Assembly (NCBI GenBank): GCA_965250275.1
Contig: OZ252297.1
Location: 2,790,001-2,854,000 of the forward strand
Origin: G965250275 sp965250275
GTDB taxonomy: Bacteria; Pseudomonadota; Alphaproteobacteria; Rhodobacterales; Rhodobacteraceae
Direction: 5' to 3'
DNA length: 64,000 bases
Position 1 is the first letter of the stretch, and every line of letters starts with the position of its first letter. Below are positions 1 to 8,944 of the stretch, piece after piece. The position numbers and the translations under genes were made by a program. The notes under the pieces are model-generated. The model saw only the letters and a list, made by a program, of their open reading frames with translations, was not told where the DNA came from and did no database searches.

Positions 1-1298
1 GCAATGCCCGCCGCCATCAGGATGCGCAACGCGGTGTCGCTCGGAGGTTTGCCGGCAACCGCTTCGTAGGCATAAAACACCAGGTGCCCGCCGTCCAAAG
101 CAGGGATGGGAAAGAGGTTCAGCAGGCCGACCGCCGTGGACAGAACCGCAATGAACCAGATGAAGCTCTGCGCACCCTGGCTGGCCATGGCGCCCGACGT
201 TTCCGCAATCCCGATCGGACCGGACATGTTACAGGTGCTGATGGCGCCGGTGATCATGTGCCAAAGACCGGACAGCGAGCTCTCGACGATGCGCCAGGTC
301 TGGGAAAGCCCGCCAACGAGGGCTTCTCCCGGGCCAGCGGCTTCGGTGGCCGGCTCAAACGCCATCCCCCCGGCGATCCCGATCCGCCAATGGGTGACAA
401 AGCCACCGCCCTCTTGCGGTTCGTCCGTTCGGCGCGGTGCCAGCGCGAAATCCAGAATGTCCCCATCCCGCCAGACGTTTAGCAGCAGCACCCGGCCGTC
501 CGATGACTCCACGGCCTCTTTCAACTGGTCGAAAGCAAAGATCGGGGCGTCATCGACCGCGACAATCACATCGCCGGATTTCAACTCGATATCATGTGCC
601 GCGCTGCGCGGCGCCACCTGACTGACATGTGGTGGAAAGAGATACGGACCCGGCACGTCCTGCTCCGCACCATCCCGCAGCACGGTGTAATCGAGAACAG
701 GTTGCAAAGGCAGGCTTTCAGTAAAGGCCCGCCACGCCGTATCATCATCAAACCCCGGTGTCGGCACACCATTGATGGCGACAATCTCGTCGCCCTGCTG
801 CAAGGCATACTCGCCGGCCGGTAGGGGCAACATCTCTCCGACAGTCAGCGGATCGCTCGCCACGCCGCGAAACATAAAGATGCCCGCGAACACCAGAATG
901 GACATCACAAAGTTAAAAACCGGTCCCGCCGCGACCGTGGCTGTCCGCGCCCACAAAGGGGCTCCATGCATGGTGCTGCGGTACGCTTCCGGGTCGCTTT
1001 CAGCAAGCGACATGGCAGCGCTGTCTTTGCCAGACGCTGCGTTGCTGTCGCCTTTGAATCGGACATAACCGCCAAAGGGAAGTGCCGCCATTTGCCAGCG
1101 CGTGCCGTGCCTGTCCGTCCGGCTGAACAAGACCGGACCAAAGCCGATCGAGAAGACTTCGGCATGGATGCCGGACCAGCGTCCCACGATATAGTGGCCG
1201 TATTCATGCACCGCGACTATCACCGACAATGCAAGGACAAATGCCAGCACGGTCCAGATCAGCCCGCCAAACTGCGGAATCAGTGAAACAAAGTCCAA
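1..1298 (-). CDS. rseP: RseP-type site-2 zinc metalloprotease (C-terminus cut by window start)
   Basis: Inner-membrane intramembrane protease that cleaves anti-sigma factor in the sigma-E envelope stress pathway. About 432 residues are present and the frame runs off base 1. The zinc-binding HEYGH motif lies in the first membrane helix (about residues 31-35), PDZ-like segments follow, and the second metal motif FPIPALDGGH is near the window edge. There is no ATG at the front. I chose TTG at 1298, which gives LDFVSLIPQFGG and lies 5 bases after the dxr stop, so the gene is very likely co-transcribed with dxr. Residues visible to the edge are all intact. Start is moderately certain, identity is strong. 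Confidence 0.93.
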   Translation of the reverse strand, partial: MDFVSLIPQFGGLIWTVLAFVLALSVIVAVHEYGHYIVGRWSGIHAEVFSIGFGPVLFSRTDRHGTRWQMAALPFGGYVRFKGDSNAASGKDSAAMSLAESDPEAYRSTMHGAPLWARTATVAAGPVFNFVMSILVFAGIFMFRGVASDPLTVGEMLPLPAGEYALQQGDEIVAINGVPTPGFDDDTAWRAFTESLPLQPVLDYTVLRDGAEQDVPGPYLFPPHVSQVAPRSAAHDIELKSGDVIVAVDDAPIFAFDQLKEAVESSDGRVLLLNVWRDGDILDFALAPRRTDEPQEGGGFVTHWRIGIAGGMAFEPATEAAGPGEALVGGLSQTWRIVESSLSGLWHMITGAISTCNMSGPIGIAETSGAMASQGAQSFIWFIAVLSTAVGLLNLFPIPALDGGHLVFYAYEAVAGKPPSDTALRILMAAGI

Positions 1299-1303
1299 AA
1301 TCT

Positions 1304-2476
1304 CTACCCTGCTCGTTCAGTCATGACCGTGTCGGCCCAGTGTCTGGCCAAATGGTCCGTTTGGGACACGTTATCAAGGGTCATTTGGGCATCAATAAGG
1401 CCCGACTCGGCCTCGGCCCGGTTCAGAACCTCTTCAACGACAGCCGCCATGTCCAGGAATCCGATCTGCCCCGCAATGAAAGCATCAAGGCTTCTTTCCT
1501 TTGCTGCATTGAACACAGCGCCCGCCAAACCGCCTCGCTCCATGACCTCGCGTGCCAGTCGCAGGGCCGGGTATCGCGCATCTTCCGGTGCCTTAAATGT
1601 GAACTGCCCGATCTGGGCCAGATCCAGACGGGCCACGGGCAGCGCGCGCCGTTCGGGCCAATGCAACGCATACCCAATCGCATGCCGCATGTCCGGCGGA
1701 CCGACATGCGCCATCAGCGCACCATCGGCGTATCCCACCATCGCGTGAATGAGAGATTCTGGATGGACAATGGCCTCGATCTGATCGGGCCGAACACCGA
1801 AGTACTCTTTCGTTTCAATGAGTTCCAGCGCCTTGTTGAACATAGATGCGCTGTCGATGGTGATGCGCTGCCCCATGTCCCAGTTGGGATGGCTGGACGC
1901 TTCGGCCAGCGTGGCATGTTTGAGCGCCGACAATGGCCAGTCCCGAAAGGCCCCGCCACTGGCCGTGATCACGATCCGTTCGACCGTGCTGATATCCTCG
2001 CCGACGAGCGCCTGAAACACTGCGGAATGCTCGCTGTCCACCGGCAAAAGCCGCCCGCCATGGCTGCGCGCCGTGTCCAGAACCAGCGCACCGGCGCAAA
2101 CCAATGATTCCTTGTTGGCCAGCGCCAGCGTCGCACCCTGCCGCAGCGCCGTAAGTCCAGGCTCCAGCCCCGCCGCACCAACGATGGCGGACATCACCCA
2201 ATCCACCGGGCGCGCCCCTGCCTCGGCCAGAGCCGCGTCCCCAGCGGCCGCTTCGACCCCGCTCCCCTCGAGGGCCGCGCGCAGGTCGTCGAGTTTGTCT
2301 GCATGGGCGGTGATCGCCACGTCGGCCTTCAGACGGCGCGCGTCCGCGGCCAGTTGGGCGATGTTGCCTGCCCCAGTCAGAGCCACAACATCATACTCGT
2401 CTGGCGCGCGCGCGATCAGGTCGATGGTGTTTTGCCCGACAGACCCTGTCGCGCCGAAGATACTGACCCGCCGCAT
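1304..2476 (-). CDS. dxr: 1-deoxy-D-xylulose 5-phosphate reductoisomerase
   Basis: Cytosolic NADPH-dependent enzyme making 2-C-methyl-D-erythritol 4-phosphate, the committed step of the MEP isoprenoid pathway. The 390-residue length is typical. The N-terminal dinucleotide motif GATGSVG is at residues 8-14, the NKES segment at 121-124, and the metal-binding VDSEH at 146-150. The start follows cdsA by 3 bases and the stop precedes rseP by 5 bases, so it sits inside the tight pyrH-frr-uppS-cdsA-dxr-rseP run. No oddities seen. Confidence 0.97.
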   Translation of the reverse strand: MRRVSIFGATGSVGQNTIDLIARAPDEYDVVALTGAGNIAQLAADARRLKADVAITAHADKLDDLRAALEGSGVEAAAGDAALAEAGARPVDWVMSAIVGAAGLEPGLTALRQGATLALANKESLVCAGALVLDTARSHGGRLLPVDSEHSAVFQALVGEDISTVERIVITASGGAFRDWPLSALKHATLAEASSHPNWDMGQRITIDSASMFNKALELIETKEYFGVRPDQIEAIVHPESLIHAMVGYADGALMAHVGPPDMRHAIGYALHWPERRALPVARLDLAQIGQFTFKAPEDARYPALRLAREVMERGGLAGAVFNAAKERSLDAFIAGQIGFLDMAAVVEEVLNRAEAESGLIDAQMTLDNVSQTDHLARHWADTVMTERAG

Positions 2477-2479
2477 GGT

Positions 2480-3271
2480 TCAGCCCAGCCCTGCCGGGAA
2501 ACCCGTGAGCGGCGCGGTCATCAACACGAACACCGCCGCGCCCAGCATACCGTCGAACCGGTCCAGCAACCCCCCATGTCCGGGGATCAGATGGCTGCTG
2601 TCTTTTACGCCCACGCGACGCTTCACCGCACTTTCAGAGATGTCCCCCATCTGCGCCGCCATCGAGACCGCCACCGAAACGGGAATCGCACCAATCGGGG
2701 CATCGACGACCAGGACATATCCGAGGCCAACCAGGGCCGCGCCAACCCACCCGCCGACGGTCCCCGACCACGTCTTGTTGGGGCTGACTCGTGGCCAGAA
2801 CTTGGGTCCGCCAACCGCCTTGCCCACAAAGTAGCCCGCCACATCCGTGGCCACGACCACCAGCGCCAGCCAAAGCATCCAGCCAAAGCCATAGTCGTCG
2901 CGGACCGACATCAGTCCGAATCCGGCGAGACAGACCAGCACGACAAAGAGCATGAACAGCGCCTTGAACCGTTCCATCTGGCCAAACCCGATCAGCGCGG
3001 GCGCCAGCAGCACCGGCAGAGCAAAAGCCACGGGCAAGTAAATCGCCAGAAGGATGGCCGCACCGGCGATACAGCCCAATTGCACTGCGCGACCGCGATG
3101 GTCGGGCGACAGCATCCGGACCAGTTCCCAGACCATGGCGCCGCAAATCACAGCCACAAAGACATGAAAGATATCGCCGCCGGCCGCGACGGCGGCCAAA
3201 CCTACGACCAGCATCACCGCCCCCGATCCGATCCGCACCGCGAGGTCGGACCAAAGGCCCGACTTGCTCAT
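2480..3271 (-). CDS. cdsA: Phosphatidate cytidylyltransferase (CDP-diglyceride synthase)
   Basis: Integral membrane enzyme converting phosphatidic acid and CTP to CDP-diacylglycerol, the precursor of phosphatidylglycerol and phosphatidylethanolamine. It has 263 residues with about eight hydrophobic segments. The C-terminus carries the family signature: S-A-V-K-R-R followed by KDSSHLIPGHGG and DRFD. I chose the ATG at 3271 (MSKSGLW) because it overlaps the uppS stop in an ATGA junction; an in-frame ATG 16 codons upstream would lie inside uppS. Translational coupling with uppS is likely. Confidence 0.95.
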   Translation of the reverse strand: MSKSGLWSDLAVRIGSGAVMLVVGLAAVAAGGDIFHVFVAVICGAMVWELVRMLSPDHRGRAVQLGCIAGAAILLAIYLPVAFALPVLLAPALIGFGQMERFKALFMLFVVLVCLAGFGLMSVRDDYGFGWMLWLALVVVATDVAGYFVGKAVGGPKFWPRVSPNKTWSGTVGGWVGAALVGLGYVLVVDAPIGAIPVSVAVSMAAQMGDISESAVKRRVGVKDSSHLIPGHGGLLDRFDGMLGAAVFVLMTAPLTGFPAGLG

Positions 3272-3999
3272 AGACGGACGGCCCCGAACCGGCGGTCGCG
3301 GTTGTGGTAGTTCATGCACAGGCGGTGCAGTTCCTCGGGACTGAAGTCAGGCCAGAGGGTGTCGATGAACTCGTACTCTGAATAGGCGGACTGCCAGAGC
3401 AGGAAGTTTGAAATCCGCGCTTCGCCGCTGGTCCGGATCACCAGATCGGGATCCGGCAGAACCCGCGTATCCAGGTATCGGGGCAAGGTTTCTTCATCGA
3501 CATCTTCGGGGCGCAGGCGTCCGGCGGCCACATCCTCGGCCAGACGTTTCGTGGCGCGTGCCACTTCGTCCCGCCCGCCGTAGTTCAGCGCGATCGTCAA
3601 ATGCACACCGTCGTTTCCGGCGGTGTGCTCCTCCAGCGAATCCATCAGCGCGATCAGCTTGCGATCGAGCCTTGGGCGGTCGCCAATGAAACGGACGCGT
3701 ACGTTTCGCGCATGCAGGGCCCGCGTTTCTTTTGTGATGTAGCGGCGAAACAGGCTCATCAGGCCCGCCACCTCGACCTGGGTGCGTTTCCAGTTTTCGG
3801 TCGAGAATGCGAATATCGTCAGGTACTTGATGCCCAGATCAGGGCAGGCTTCGACGACTTCACGCACGCGCTTTGCACCCGCATGATGACCATAGAGACG
3901 CGGTCGGCCCCGCGCCTGCGCCCATCTGCCATTGCCATCCATAATGATCGCGACGTGCGAAGGGCCGAACATGGTCGGCATATCTGGGTCCTTCGGCAT
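3268..3999 (-). CDS. uppS: Di-trans,poly-cis-undecaprenyl diphosphate synthase
   Basis: Soluble cis-prenyltransferase that condenses isopentenyl diphosphate onto farnesyl diphosphate to make the undecaprenyl carrier lipid of peptidoglycan synthesis. It has 243 residues. The catalytic DGNGRWA motif is at residues 21-27 with the Mg-binding Asp21, FAFSTENW at 63-70, and the conserved RTSGE segment is in the C-terminal part. The start at 3999 lies 11 bases after the frr stop. An internal Met at residue 7 (MPTMFG) is an alternative start. Part of the pyrH-to-rseP run. Confidence 0.96.
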   Translation of the reverse strand: MPKDPDMPTMFGPSHVAIIMDGNGRWAQARGRPRLYGHHAGAKRVREVVEACPDLGIKYLTIFAFSTENWKRTQVEVAGLMSLFRRYITKETRALHARNVRVRFIGDRPRLDRKLIALMDSLEEHTAGNDGVHLTIALNYGGRDEVARATKRLAEDVAAGRLRPEDVDEETLPRYLDTRVLPDPDLVIRTSGEARISNFLLWQSAYSEYEFIDTLWPDFSPEELHRLCMNYHNRDRRFGAVRL

Positions 4000-4010
4000 A
4001 TCGCGTTCCT

Positions 4011-4574
4011 TCAGACCTGCATAATCTCTGATTGCTTGGTCTCGAGTGCCGCATCGACCGCGGCAATCATCGTATCCGTCAGCTCCTGCACCTCGGTCTC
4101 CCAGAATTTCTGGTCGTCCTCCGAGATGCCATCTGCCTTGGCTTTCTTGACCTGATCCATACCATCCCGGCGAATGTTGCGGATCGAAACACGCGCGTTC
4201 TCTGCATACTGGCCCGCAACCTTGGTCAGCTCCCTGCGGCGCTCTTCGTTCAGATCCGGGATCGGCAGCATAATGATGGTTCCGTTGAGTTGAGGATTGA
4301 TCCCCAAGCCACTCTCACGGATCGCTTTTTCAACTTTGCCAACCAGTCCTTTATCCCAGACGTTGACAGTCACCATGCGCGGTTCCGGCACATTCACCGT
4401 GCCCACCTGATTGATCGGCGTCATAGCGCCGTAGGCGTCAACCATAACCGGATCGAGCATCGACGCGCTCGCCCGACCAGTCCGGAGCGAAGCGAATTCC
4501 GTGCGGAGCGACGAGATGGCCCCATCCATCCGACGCTGCAGATCGTCGGTATCCAACATAAAATCGTCTGACAT
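4011..4574 (-). CDS. frr: Ribosome recycling factor
   Basis: Dissociates post-termination ribosomes together with EF-G. At 187 residues it is the usual length. The N-terminus has the conserved run SLRTEFASLRTGRAS and then DPVMVDAYG, followed by the C-terminal three-helix-bundle segment with RRDGMDQVKKAK. It lies downstream of pyrH after a 110-base spacer, a classical bacterial pairing, and 11 bases upstream of uppS. Its promoter may lie in the spacer or it may read through from pyrH; the sequence does not decide. Confidence 0.97.
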   Translation of the reverse strand: MSDDFMLDTDDLQRRMDGAISSLRTEFASLRTGRASASMLDPVMVDAYGAMTPINQVGTVNVPEPRMVTVNVWDKGLVGKVEKAIRESGLGINPQLNGTIIMLPIPDLNEERRRELTKVAGQYAENARVSIRNIRRDGMDQVKKAKADGISEDDQKFWETEVQELTDTMIAAVDAALETKQSEIMQV

Positions 4575-4684
4575 ATCTGCCCTCGTCGCTTTTTCTTAGC
4601 ATATAACCCAGCGCCAGATGGAAAGTATAGAGCCGTGCCGCAGAACGGCGACCGTCGGCGCGTCTGTCCGTCGTCGCGCCGCGA

Positions 4685-5446
4685 TCAGCCGTGCACTTTG
4701 GTGTAGGTGCCCCGTCCGGCCAGAATACCCCGGAACCCGCCCGGCTCATCGAGCGAGAACACGATGATCGGCAGATTATTGTCGCGCGCCAATGCGATCG
4801 CACTGGCATCCATCACGCCCAGACGTTTGGCCAGACAATCGTCGTAACTGACCTCTTCATAGCGCTTGGCATCGTCAAATTTGTTGGGATCCTTGTCATA
4901 GACCCCGTCGACCTTGGTGCCTTTGAAAATCGCCTCGCAGGACATCTCGTTGGCGCGCAGCGTCGCAGCGGTGTCCGTGGTAAAATAAGGGTTGCCGGTT
5001 CCGGCCGCAAAAATCACCACACGTTTCTTTTCCAGATGGCGGACGGCGCGTCGGCGAATATAGGGCTCTGCCACTTCGTTCATGGTGATGGCCGAGATCA
5101 CCCGCGTGAAGACGCCCTTGGCTTCCAGAGCTGACTGCATGGCCAACGCATTCATGACCGTGGCCAGCATTCCCATGTAGTCCGCAGTGGTCCGCTCCAT
5201 GCCCTGCGCCGAACCCTGCAGGCCTCTGAAAATGTTGCCGCCGCCAATCACCATGCAGATTTCGACGCCCAGATCGTGAACCGATTTCACCTCTTCTGCG
5301 ATGCGTTGTACGGTGGGTGGGTGTAATCCAAAGCCCTGATCGCCCATCAGCGCCTCGCCTGAGATTTTCAGCATCACCCGTTTATAGGTTGTGTCGGATT
5401 GCGACCCTTCCGGAGCGTCATCTTGGGTTGCGGGAGAGAGGGTCAT
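4685..5446 (-). CDS. pyrH: UMP kinase
   Basis: Hexameric bacterial-type uridylate kinase that phosphorylates UMP to UDP using ATP. It has 253 residues from the chosen ATG at 5446 (MTLSPATQ). The frame stays open 52 codons further up, but that stretch has no kinase character and reaches toward the divergent miaA gene. The amino acid kinase fold is clear: LKISGEAL near residue 26, GGGNIFRG, and TGNPYFTTDTAA. First gene of the run toward rseP. It is divergent from miaA, so both promoters should lie in 5447-5554. Confidence 0.96.
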   Translation of the reverse strand: MTLSPATQDDAPEGSQSDTTYKRVMLKISGEALMGDQGFGLHPPTVQRIAEEVKSVHDLGVEICMVIGGGNIFRGLQGSAQGMERTTADYMGMLATVMNALAMQSALEAKGVFTRVISAITMNEVAEPYIRRRAVRHLEKKRVVIFAAGTGNPYFTTDTAATLRANEMSCEAIFKGTKVDGVYDKDPNKFDDAKRYEEVSYDDCLAKRLGVMDASAIALARDNNLPIIVFSLDEPGGFRGILAGRGTYTKVHG

Positions 5447-5554
5447 GTTGCGCTCCGATGCAGGCCTTGAGTAAGTTTGCGCAAAATGGATGAATTCGCA
5501 TCCGTGTTCAATGCACGACCGGATGCCCCGCCCGGATAAGAACAAGGATCGCCG

Positions 5555-6442
5555 ATGGAGATCGCCGGACTGTCGGGTCTGCCCGCAATTCCTGCTGACC
5601 AACCTGTTCTGATTGCGGGTCCGACAGCCTCAGGCAAATCGGCCTTGGCTCTCGCGATCGCGGAACGCGATGGTGGTGTGATCGTCAATGCGGATGCCAG
5701 CCAGGTCTATGATTGCTGGCGGGTGCTGACGGCACGACCTTCGGTGGAAGAGGAAGCGCGCGCACCTCACCGGCTCTATGGTCATGTGTCCTCGACGGAA
5801 AAATACTCCGCCGGGCGCTGGCTGCGCGAAGCTGTACCTCTACTGACCACCTGTGAGCGTCCGATTTTTGTCGGCGGGACAGGTCTGTACTTTCAGGCCC
5901 TGACGCAAGGCATGGCCGACATTCCCCCCGTTCCAGCAGACGTTCGCTCAGAAGCAGATGCCCTGTCTCTGAAAGAATTGAGTGGAGCGCTTGATCCGAA
6001 GACGGCAACGCGGCTCGATTTGGCCAATCGCGCCCGGGTTCAACGCGCCTGGGAGGTCCAGCAAGCAACCGGACGCGGGTTGGCCGACTGGCAGGACAGC
6101 ACCCCGCCGCCGCCCCTGCCCAGTGATGCATATGTACCAATCGTCTTTGACGTGGACAAAGACTGGCTTTGGGACCGGATCACCCGTCGGTTTGATATCA
6201 TGCTCGAGACCGGCGCTCTGGACGAGGTTGCCGCAATGCAAGACGCTTATGACCCCGCCCTGCCTGCCTTTCGCGCGATCGGAGTGCCCGAATTGATGGC
6301 TCATCTAACCGGAGAGATCAGCCTGGACGAGGCGCGCGCCCGCGCGACCATTGCAACCCGCCAATTCGCCAAACGCCAACGGACGTGGTTTCGTTCAAAA
6401 ATGTCTGACTGGCACAAGGTCTCACCCCGCCGAGAACGCTGA
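5555..6442 (+). CDS. miaA: tRNA dimethylallyltransferase
   Basis: Transfers a dimethylallyl group to adenine 37 of tRNAs that read U-starting codons. It has 295 residues. The P-loop AGPTASGKSA is at residues 21-30, NADASQVYD follows, then GGTGLYFQAL, and the C-terminal RQFAKRQRTWFR is the tRNA-binding segment of the family. The second residue of the QVY motif region is the usual Asp-Ser/Ala-Ser-Gln type. Divergent from pyrH. A regulator gene begins 28 bases after the stop. Confidence 0.95.
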   Translation: MEIAGLSGLPAIPADQPVLIAGPTASGKSALALAIAERDGGVIVNADASQVYDCWRVLTARPSVEEEARAPHRLYGHVSSTEKYSAGRWLREAVPLLTTCERPIFVGGTGLYFQALTQGMADIPPVPADVRSEADALSLKELSGALDPKTATRLDLANRARVQRAWEVQQATGRGLADWQDSTPPPPLPSDAYVPIVFDVDKDWLWDRITRRFDIMLETGALDEVAAMQDAYDPALPAFRAIGVPELMAHLTGEISLDEARARATIATRQFAKRQRTWFRSKMSDWHKVSPRRER

Positions 6443-6470
6443 AATCATCGATGGCCTGACCGTCCGTTGG

Positions 6471-7280
6471 ATGTATACCGGAACCATGACCCAACCCGCC
6501 CCCCTGGCACTGGTCTCGATCGCGCAACTGACCCGCAAAGGCGACTGGCAGCTTGCTCTGGGCCACGATCGGCCGTGCCACATGCTGTTCTGGATGACGC
6601 GCGGCCAGACCGTGGGATTGATTGACGGCGCACGGCGCGGTGTTGGTGTGCACAACGCCCTCTTTGTCCCTGCCCGACATCTCTTTGCTCTGGAGCCGGC
6701 GCGGCAAAGCTTTGGTCAGGCACTGGTCATCCCGGACGATTTGGGCTTGCCCCTGCCAACACAGGTTCAACACCTGCGCATACGTGATGTCGCAGCACAA
6801 TCTGAACTGAACGTCCTGCTCGAGGCGCTGGGGCGCGAACAAGGCAGCCAGCGGCCTGATTCATCTGCCGCGATGCGGTGCTATGCGGAGCTTGTCGCAA
6901 TCTGGCTGCAGCGCCAACTGATCGAGGGGGACCATCCTCCTCCAAAGGAAGACGCCGCTCGCAGGCTGATGCGGGCGTACACAGCGCAGATCGTCGCCGA
7001 TTACGCCAGCGGGGCGACGATGGCCGATCATGCGGCCCGGCTGGGCGTCACGCCCACGCATCTGTCACGCGTGTGCAAATCCGAGACGGGACGCACCGCG
7101 GCCGATTTGCTGGCTGAGCGCGTGCTATATGCAGCGCGCAGCCTCTTGGTGGACAGCACACTCCCGATACAAGATATTGCGCGGTCGGTCGGAATTGGCA
7201 GCCCCGCCTATTTCACCCGGTTTTTGCAGCGACATACCGGACGAACGCCGTCCGCCCTGCGCCGGGCCGCGGCCGCGTGA
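6471..7280 (+). CDS. AraC-family transcriptional regulator
   Basis: DNA-binding regulator of about 269 residues. The first half resembles a cupin-like sensing domain without recognisable ligand residues. The last 100 residues form a double helix-turn-helix: helix 1 around ADHAARLGVTPTHLSRVCK and helix 2 around IQDIARSVGIGSPAYFTRF, ending in TGRTPSALRR, the AraC signature region. I chose ATG 6471; the ATG at 6486 is equally possible, and the frame is open further up inside miaA. Target genes are unknown; the nearest downstream genes are the peptide ABC operon. Confidence 0.85.
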   Translation: MYTGTMTQPAPLALVSIAQLTRKGDWQLALGHDRPCHMLFWMTRGQTVGLIDGARRGVGVHNALFVPARHLFALEPARQSFGQALVIPDDLGLPLPTQVQHLRIRDVAAQSELNVLLEALGREQGSQRPDSSAAMRCYAELVAIWLQRQLIEGDHPPPKEDAARRLMRAYTAQIVADYASGATMADHAARLGVTPTHLSRVCKSETGRTAADLLAERVLYAARSLLVDSTLPIQDIARSVGIGSPAYFTRFLQRHTGRTPSALRRAAAA

Positions 7281-7495
7281 TCGAAGCGCAGATGCCGATG
7301 ATGTCGTTTTTAAATCAAACCGATGTCGCAAAAATTACAGGAAATGCCGAAAGCGATCATTGACGGACGAATTTTTCTGGTGCCGAATGACGCCATGACA
7401 TGGGGGAGAGGTCACAGATCAGGATTGCCAGACTGCGCCGTGCCCGCATACCGGCTGCGCTTCTTCCCCAGCCTTTCGCAGAAAGGAAGACGCAC
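7281..7495. other. Non-coding stretch between regulator and ABC transporter locus
   Basis: Together with the doubtful ORF that follows, this is the longest gene-poor stretch in the window (7281-7878). It is more A/T-rich around 7300-7385 than its surroundings, which fits a promoter zone for the downstream transporter. No tRNA, no clear coding frame and no dyad operator stood out. Confidence 0.5.
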
Positions 7496-7765
7496 ATGAC
7501 GATCAGAACCACCAAGACCGGCGCTCTGCATTGGGTGATCTTGAGTTGCACGTCCTTGGTGTCCGCATTGAAGTTCACGGACTGGGAGCTGCATCAGACC
7601 AAAAGGGCCACGATGGAGGCCTTGTTTCGAGCTGCGGACCTCACCATTCTGGCCCTCTTTTTGCCGGCCCGACCAAATCTGGAACAGACACTGGTTCGCG
7701 CGCAGCGCATTGTGCCGACTGAACGTAATCGTGAAACGTGGGAGTGCACCACACGAGAGATATGA
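7496..7765 (+). pseudogene. Doubtful 89-codon ORF, possible remnant of a solute-binding protein gene
   Basis: The ATG at 7496 has a good ribosome-binding site (AAAGGAAG six bases before). The first twelve residues, MTIRTTKTGALH, resemble the leader of roseobacter peptide-binding proteins of the DppA/OppA family, which normally sit here, just before the permease genes. After that the frame does not resemble a periplasmic binding protein and stops after 89 codons, directly before an intrinsic terminator. My reading is that a binding protein gene was largely lost or replaced. That rests on memory of homologous leaders and on context, not on an alignment. It could instead be an unrelated small protein or non-coding. 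Confidence 0.35.
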
Positions 7766-7770
7766 AGAGT

Positions 7771-7795
7771 AAAGAGGCCCCTTCCGGGGCCTTTT
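7771..7795 (+). terminator. Intrinsic terminator or attenuator before the ABC permease gene
   Basis: Perfect seven-base-pair stem AGGCCCC / GGGGCCT with loop TTCC, followed by TTTT. It lies right after the doubtful ORF and 84 bases before the first permease. In peptide ABC operons a hairpin at this place commonly lowers permease expression relative to the binding protein; here no full binding protein gene precedes it. Confidence 0.7.
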
Positions 7796-7831
7796 GTAAC
7801 CGCGCCGCACAGACCGGCGTAGCCACAACAA

Positions 7832-7850
7832 AGGCCCACCAAAAGGGCCT
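7832..7850 (+). repeat. Second small hairpin upstream of the permease gene
   Basis: Six-base-pair inverted repeat AGGCCC / GGGCCT with loop ACCAAAA, 28 bases before the permease ATG. No T-run follows. Its arms are complementary to parts of the hairpin at 7771-7795, so the two could form alternative pairings in the leader RNA. Confidence 0.4.
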
Positions 7851-7878
7851 GATTGCAGCCTGACCAACAGGGGACCTC

Positions 7879-8931
7879 ATGGGACTGTTTATCTTACGCA
7901 GATCGGTCGTGATGCTTTTGACGGCGCTATGCCTGACATTCATCGTGTTCTTTCTGACCAACCTTTTTCCAAATCTGGAGAAGCTGGCAAAGACCCAAGG
8001 CAACTTCCGCATGTCGGATGAAGCCGTGCTGAGCTGGCTAGGCAACAACGGGTATCTTCAGCCTATGCCAGTGAAGTATGGGCAATGGCTGGGCGTGCTG
8101 CCCGGATGGACGCTGGAGACCGAAGACGGTGTGACAGGTCGATGCATCACCGGCAGCGTCACAGTCGAAGAAGCCGCTCAGGCCCGCAGCTATTGCGGCA
8201 TTCTGCAAGGGGATTGGGGCTACTCGACCGTCTTCAAGGAAGACGTGGCACCGATCATCGCGGTACGCCTCGGCAATACCGGGTACCTGATGTTCTGGGT
8301 GTTGATGCTGATGGTGCCCATGGCGCTGCTTGTCGGTGTTCTGGCGGGGATGAAAGAAGGCTCACCACTGGACCGAAGCCTTTCGACCTTTTCGATCATC
8401 ACCACCGCCACCCCGGAATACGTCTCAGGCGTGATCTTCATCGCCGTGTTCACCTCCTCGGCCGTGGGATTGAAATGGTTCAAAGGCACCGCCACCAGTG
8501 CGATGGAAAATCCGACCTTCGAGAATTTCTTTCTCCCGGTCCTGACGATTGCACTTTACGGGATGGGATACATCGCCCGGATGACCCGCGCGTCGATGAC
8601 CGAAGTGATGACCGCGCAATACATCCGAACCGCCCGTCTCAAGGGGGTGTCGTTTCCGAACATCGTCATGAAACACGCTTTGCGCAACGCGCTGATTGCC
8701 CCGTTCACCGTTATCATGCTGCAGTTTCCGTGGCTGCTGAACGGCGTTGTGATCGTTGAAACCCTCTTCAACTACAAGGGTTTTGGCTGGGTGCTGGTGC
8801 AAGCCGCAGGCAACAACGACATCGAACTGCTTTTGGCGGTCTCGGTGGTCTCGGTCGTGGTCGTTCTGGTGACGCAGCTGATATCGGATATCGGCTATGT
8901 CTACCTGAACCCGCGTATCCGCATATCGTAA
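7879..8931 (+). CDS. Peptide/nickel-type ABC transporter permease (DppB/OppB family)
   Basis: Inner-membrane permease of 350 residues with the usual N-terminal helix (RRSVVMLLTALCLTFIVFFL), a long periplasmic segment to about residue 130, then five hydrophobic segments. The ATPase-contact EAA-type loop is around YIRTARLKGVSFPNIVMKHA. The periplasmic segment contains two cysteines. A ribosome-binding site (AGGGGA) precedes the ATG. First intact gene of a three-gene operon with a second permease 13 bases downstream. Substrate is probably oligopeptide or a related compound; no binding protein remains to narrow it. Confidence 0.9.
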   Translation: MGLFILRRSVVMLLTALCLTFIVFFLTNLFPNLEKLAKTQGNFRMSDEAVLSWLGNNGYLQPMPVKYGQWLGVLPGWTLETEDGVTGRCITGSVTVEEAAQARSYCGILQGDWGYSTVFKEDVAPIIAVRLGNTGYLMFWVLMLMVPMALLVGVLAGMKEGSPLDRSLSTFSIITTATPEYVSGVIFIAVFTSSAVGLKWFKGTATSAMENPTFENFFLPVLTIALYGMGYIARMTRASMTEVMTAQYIRTARLKGVSFPNIVMKHALRNALIAPFTVIMLQFPWLLNGVVIVETLFNYKGFGWVLVQAAGNNDIELLLAVSVVSVVVVLVTQLISDIGYVYLNPRIRIS

Positions 8932-8944
8932 GGGAGATACGAAT

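Noticed and set aside
1229..2107. A 292-codon plus-strand frame
   Set aside because: Antisense to dxr and the start of rseP; the minus-strand genes are certain.
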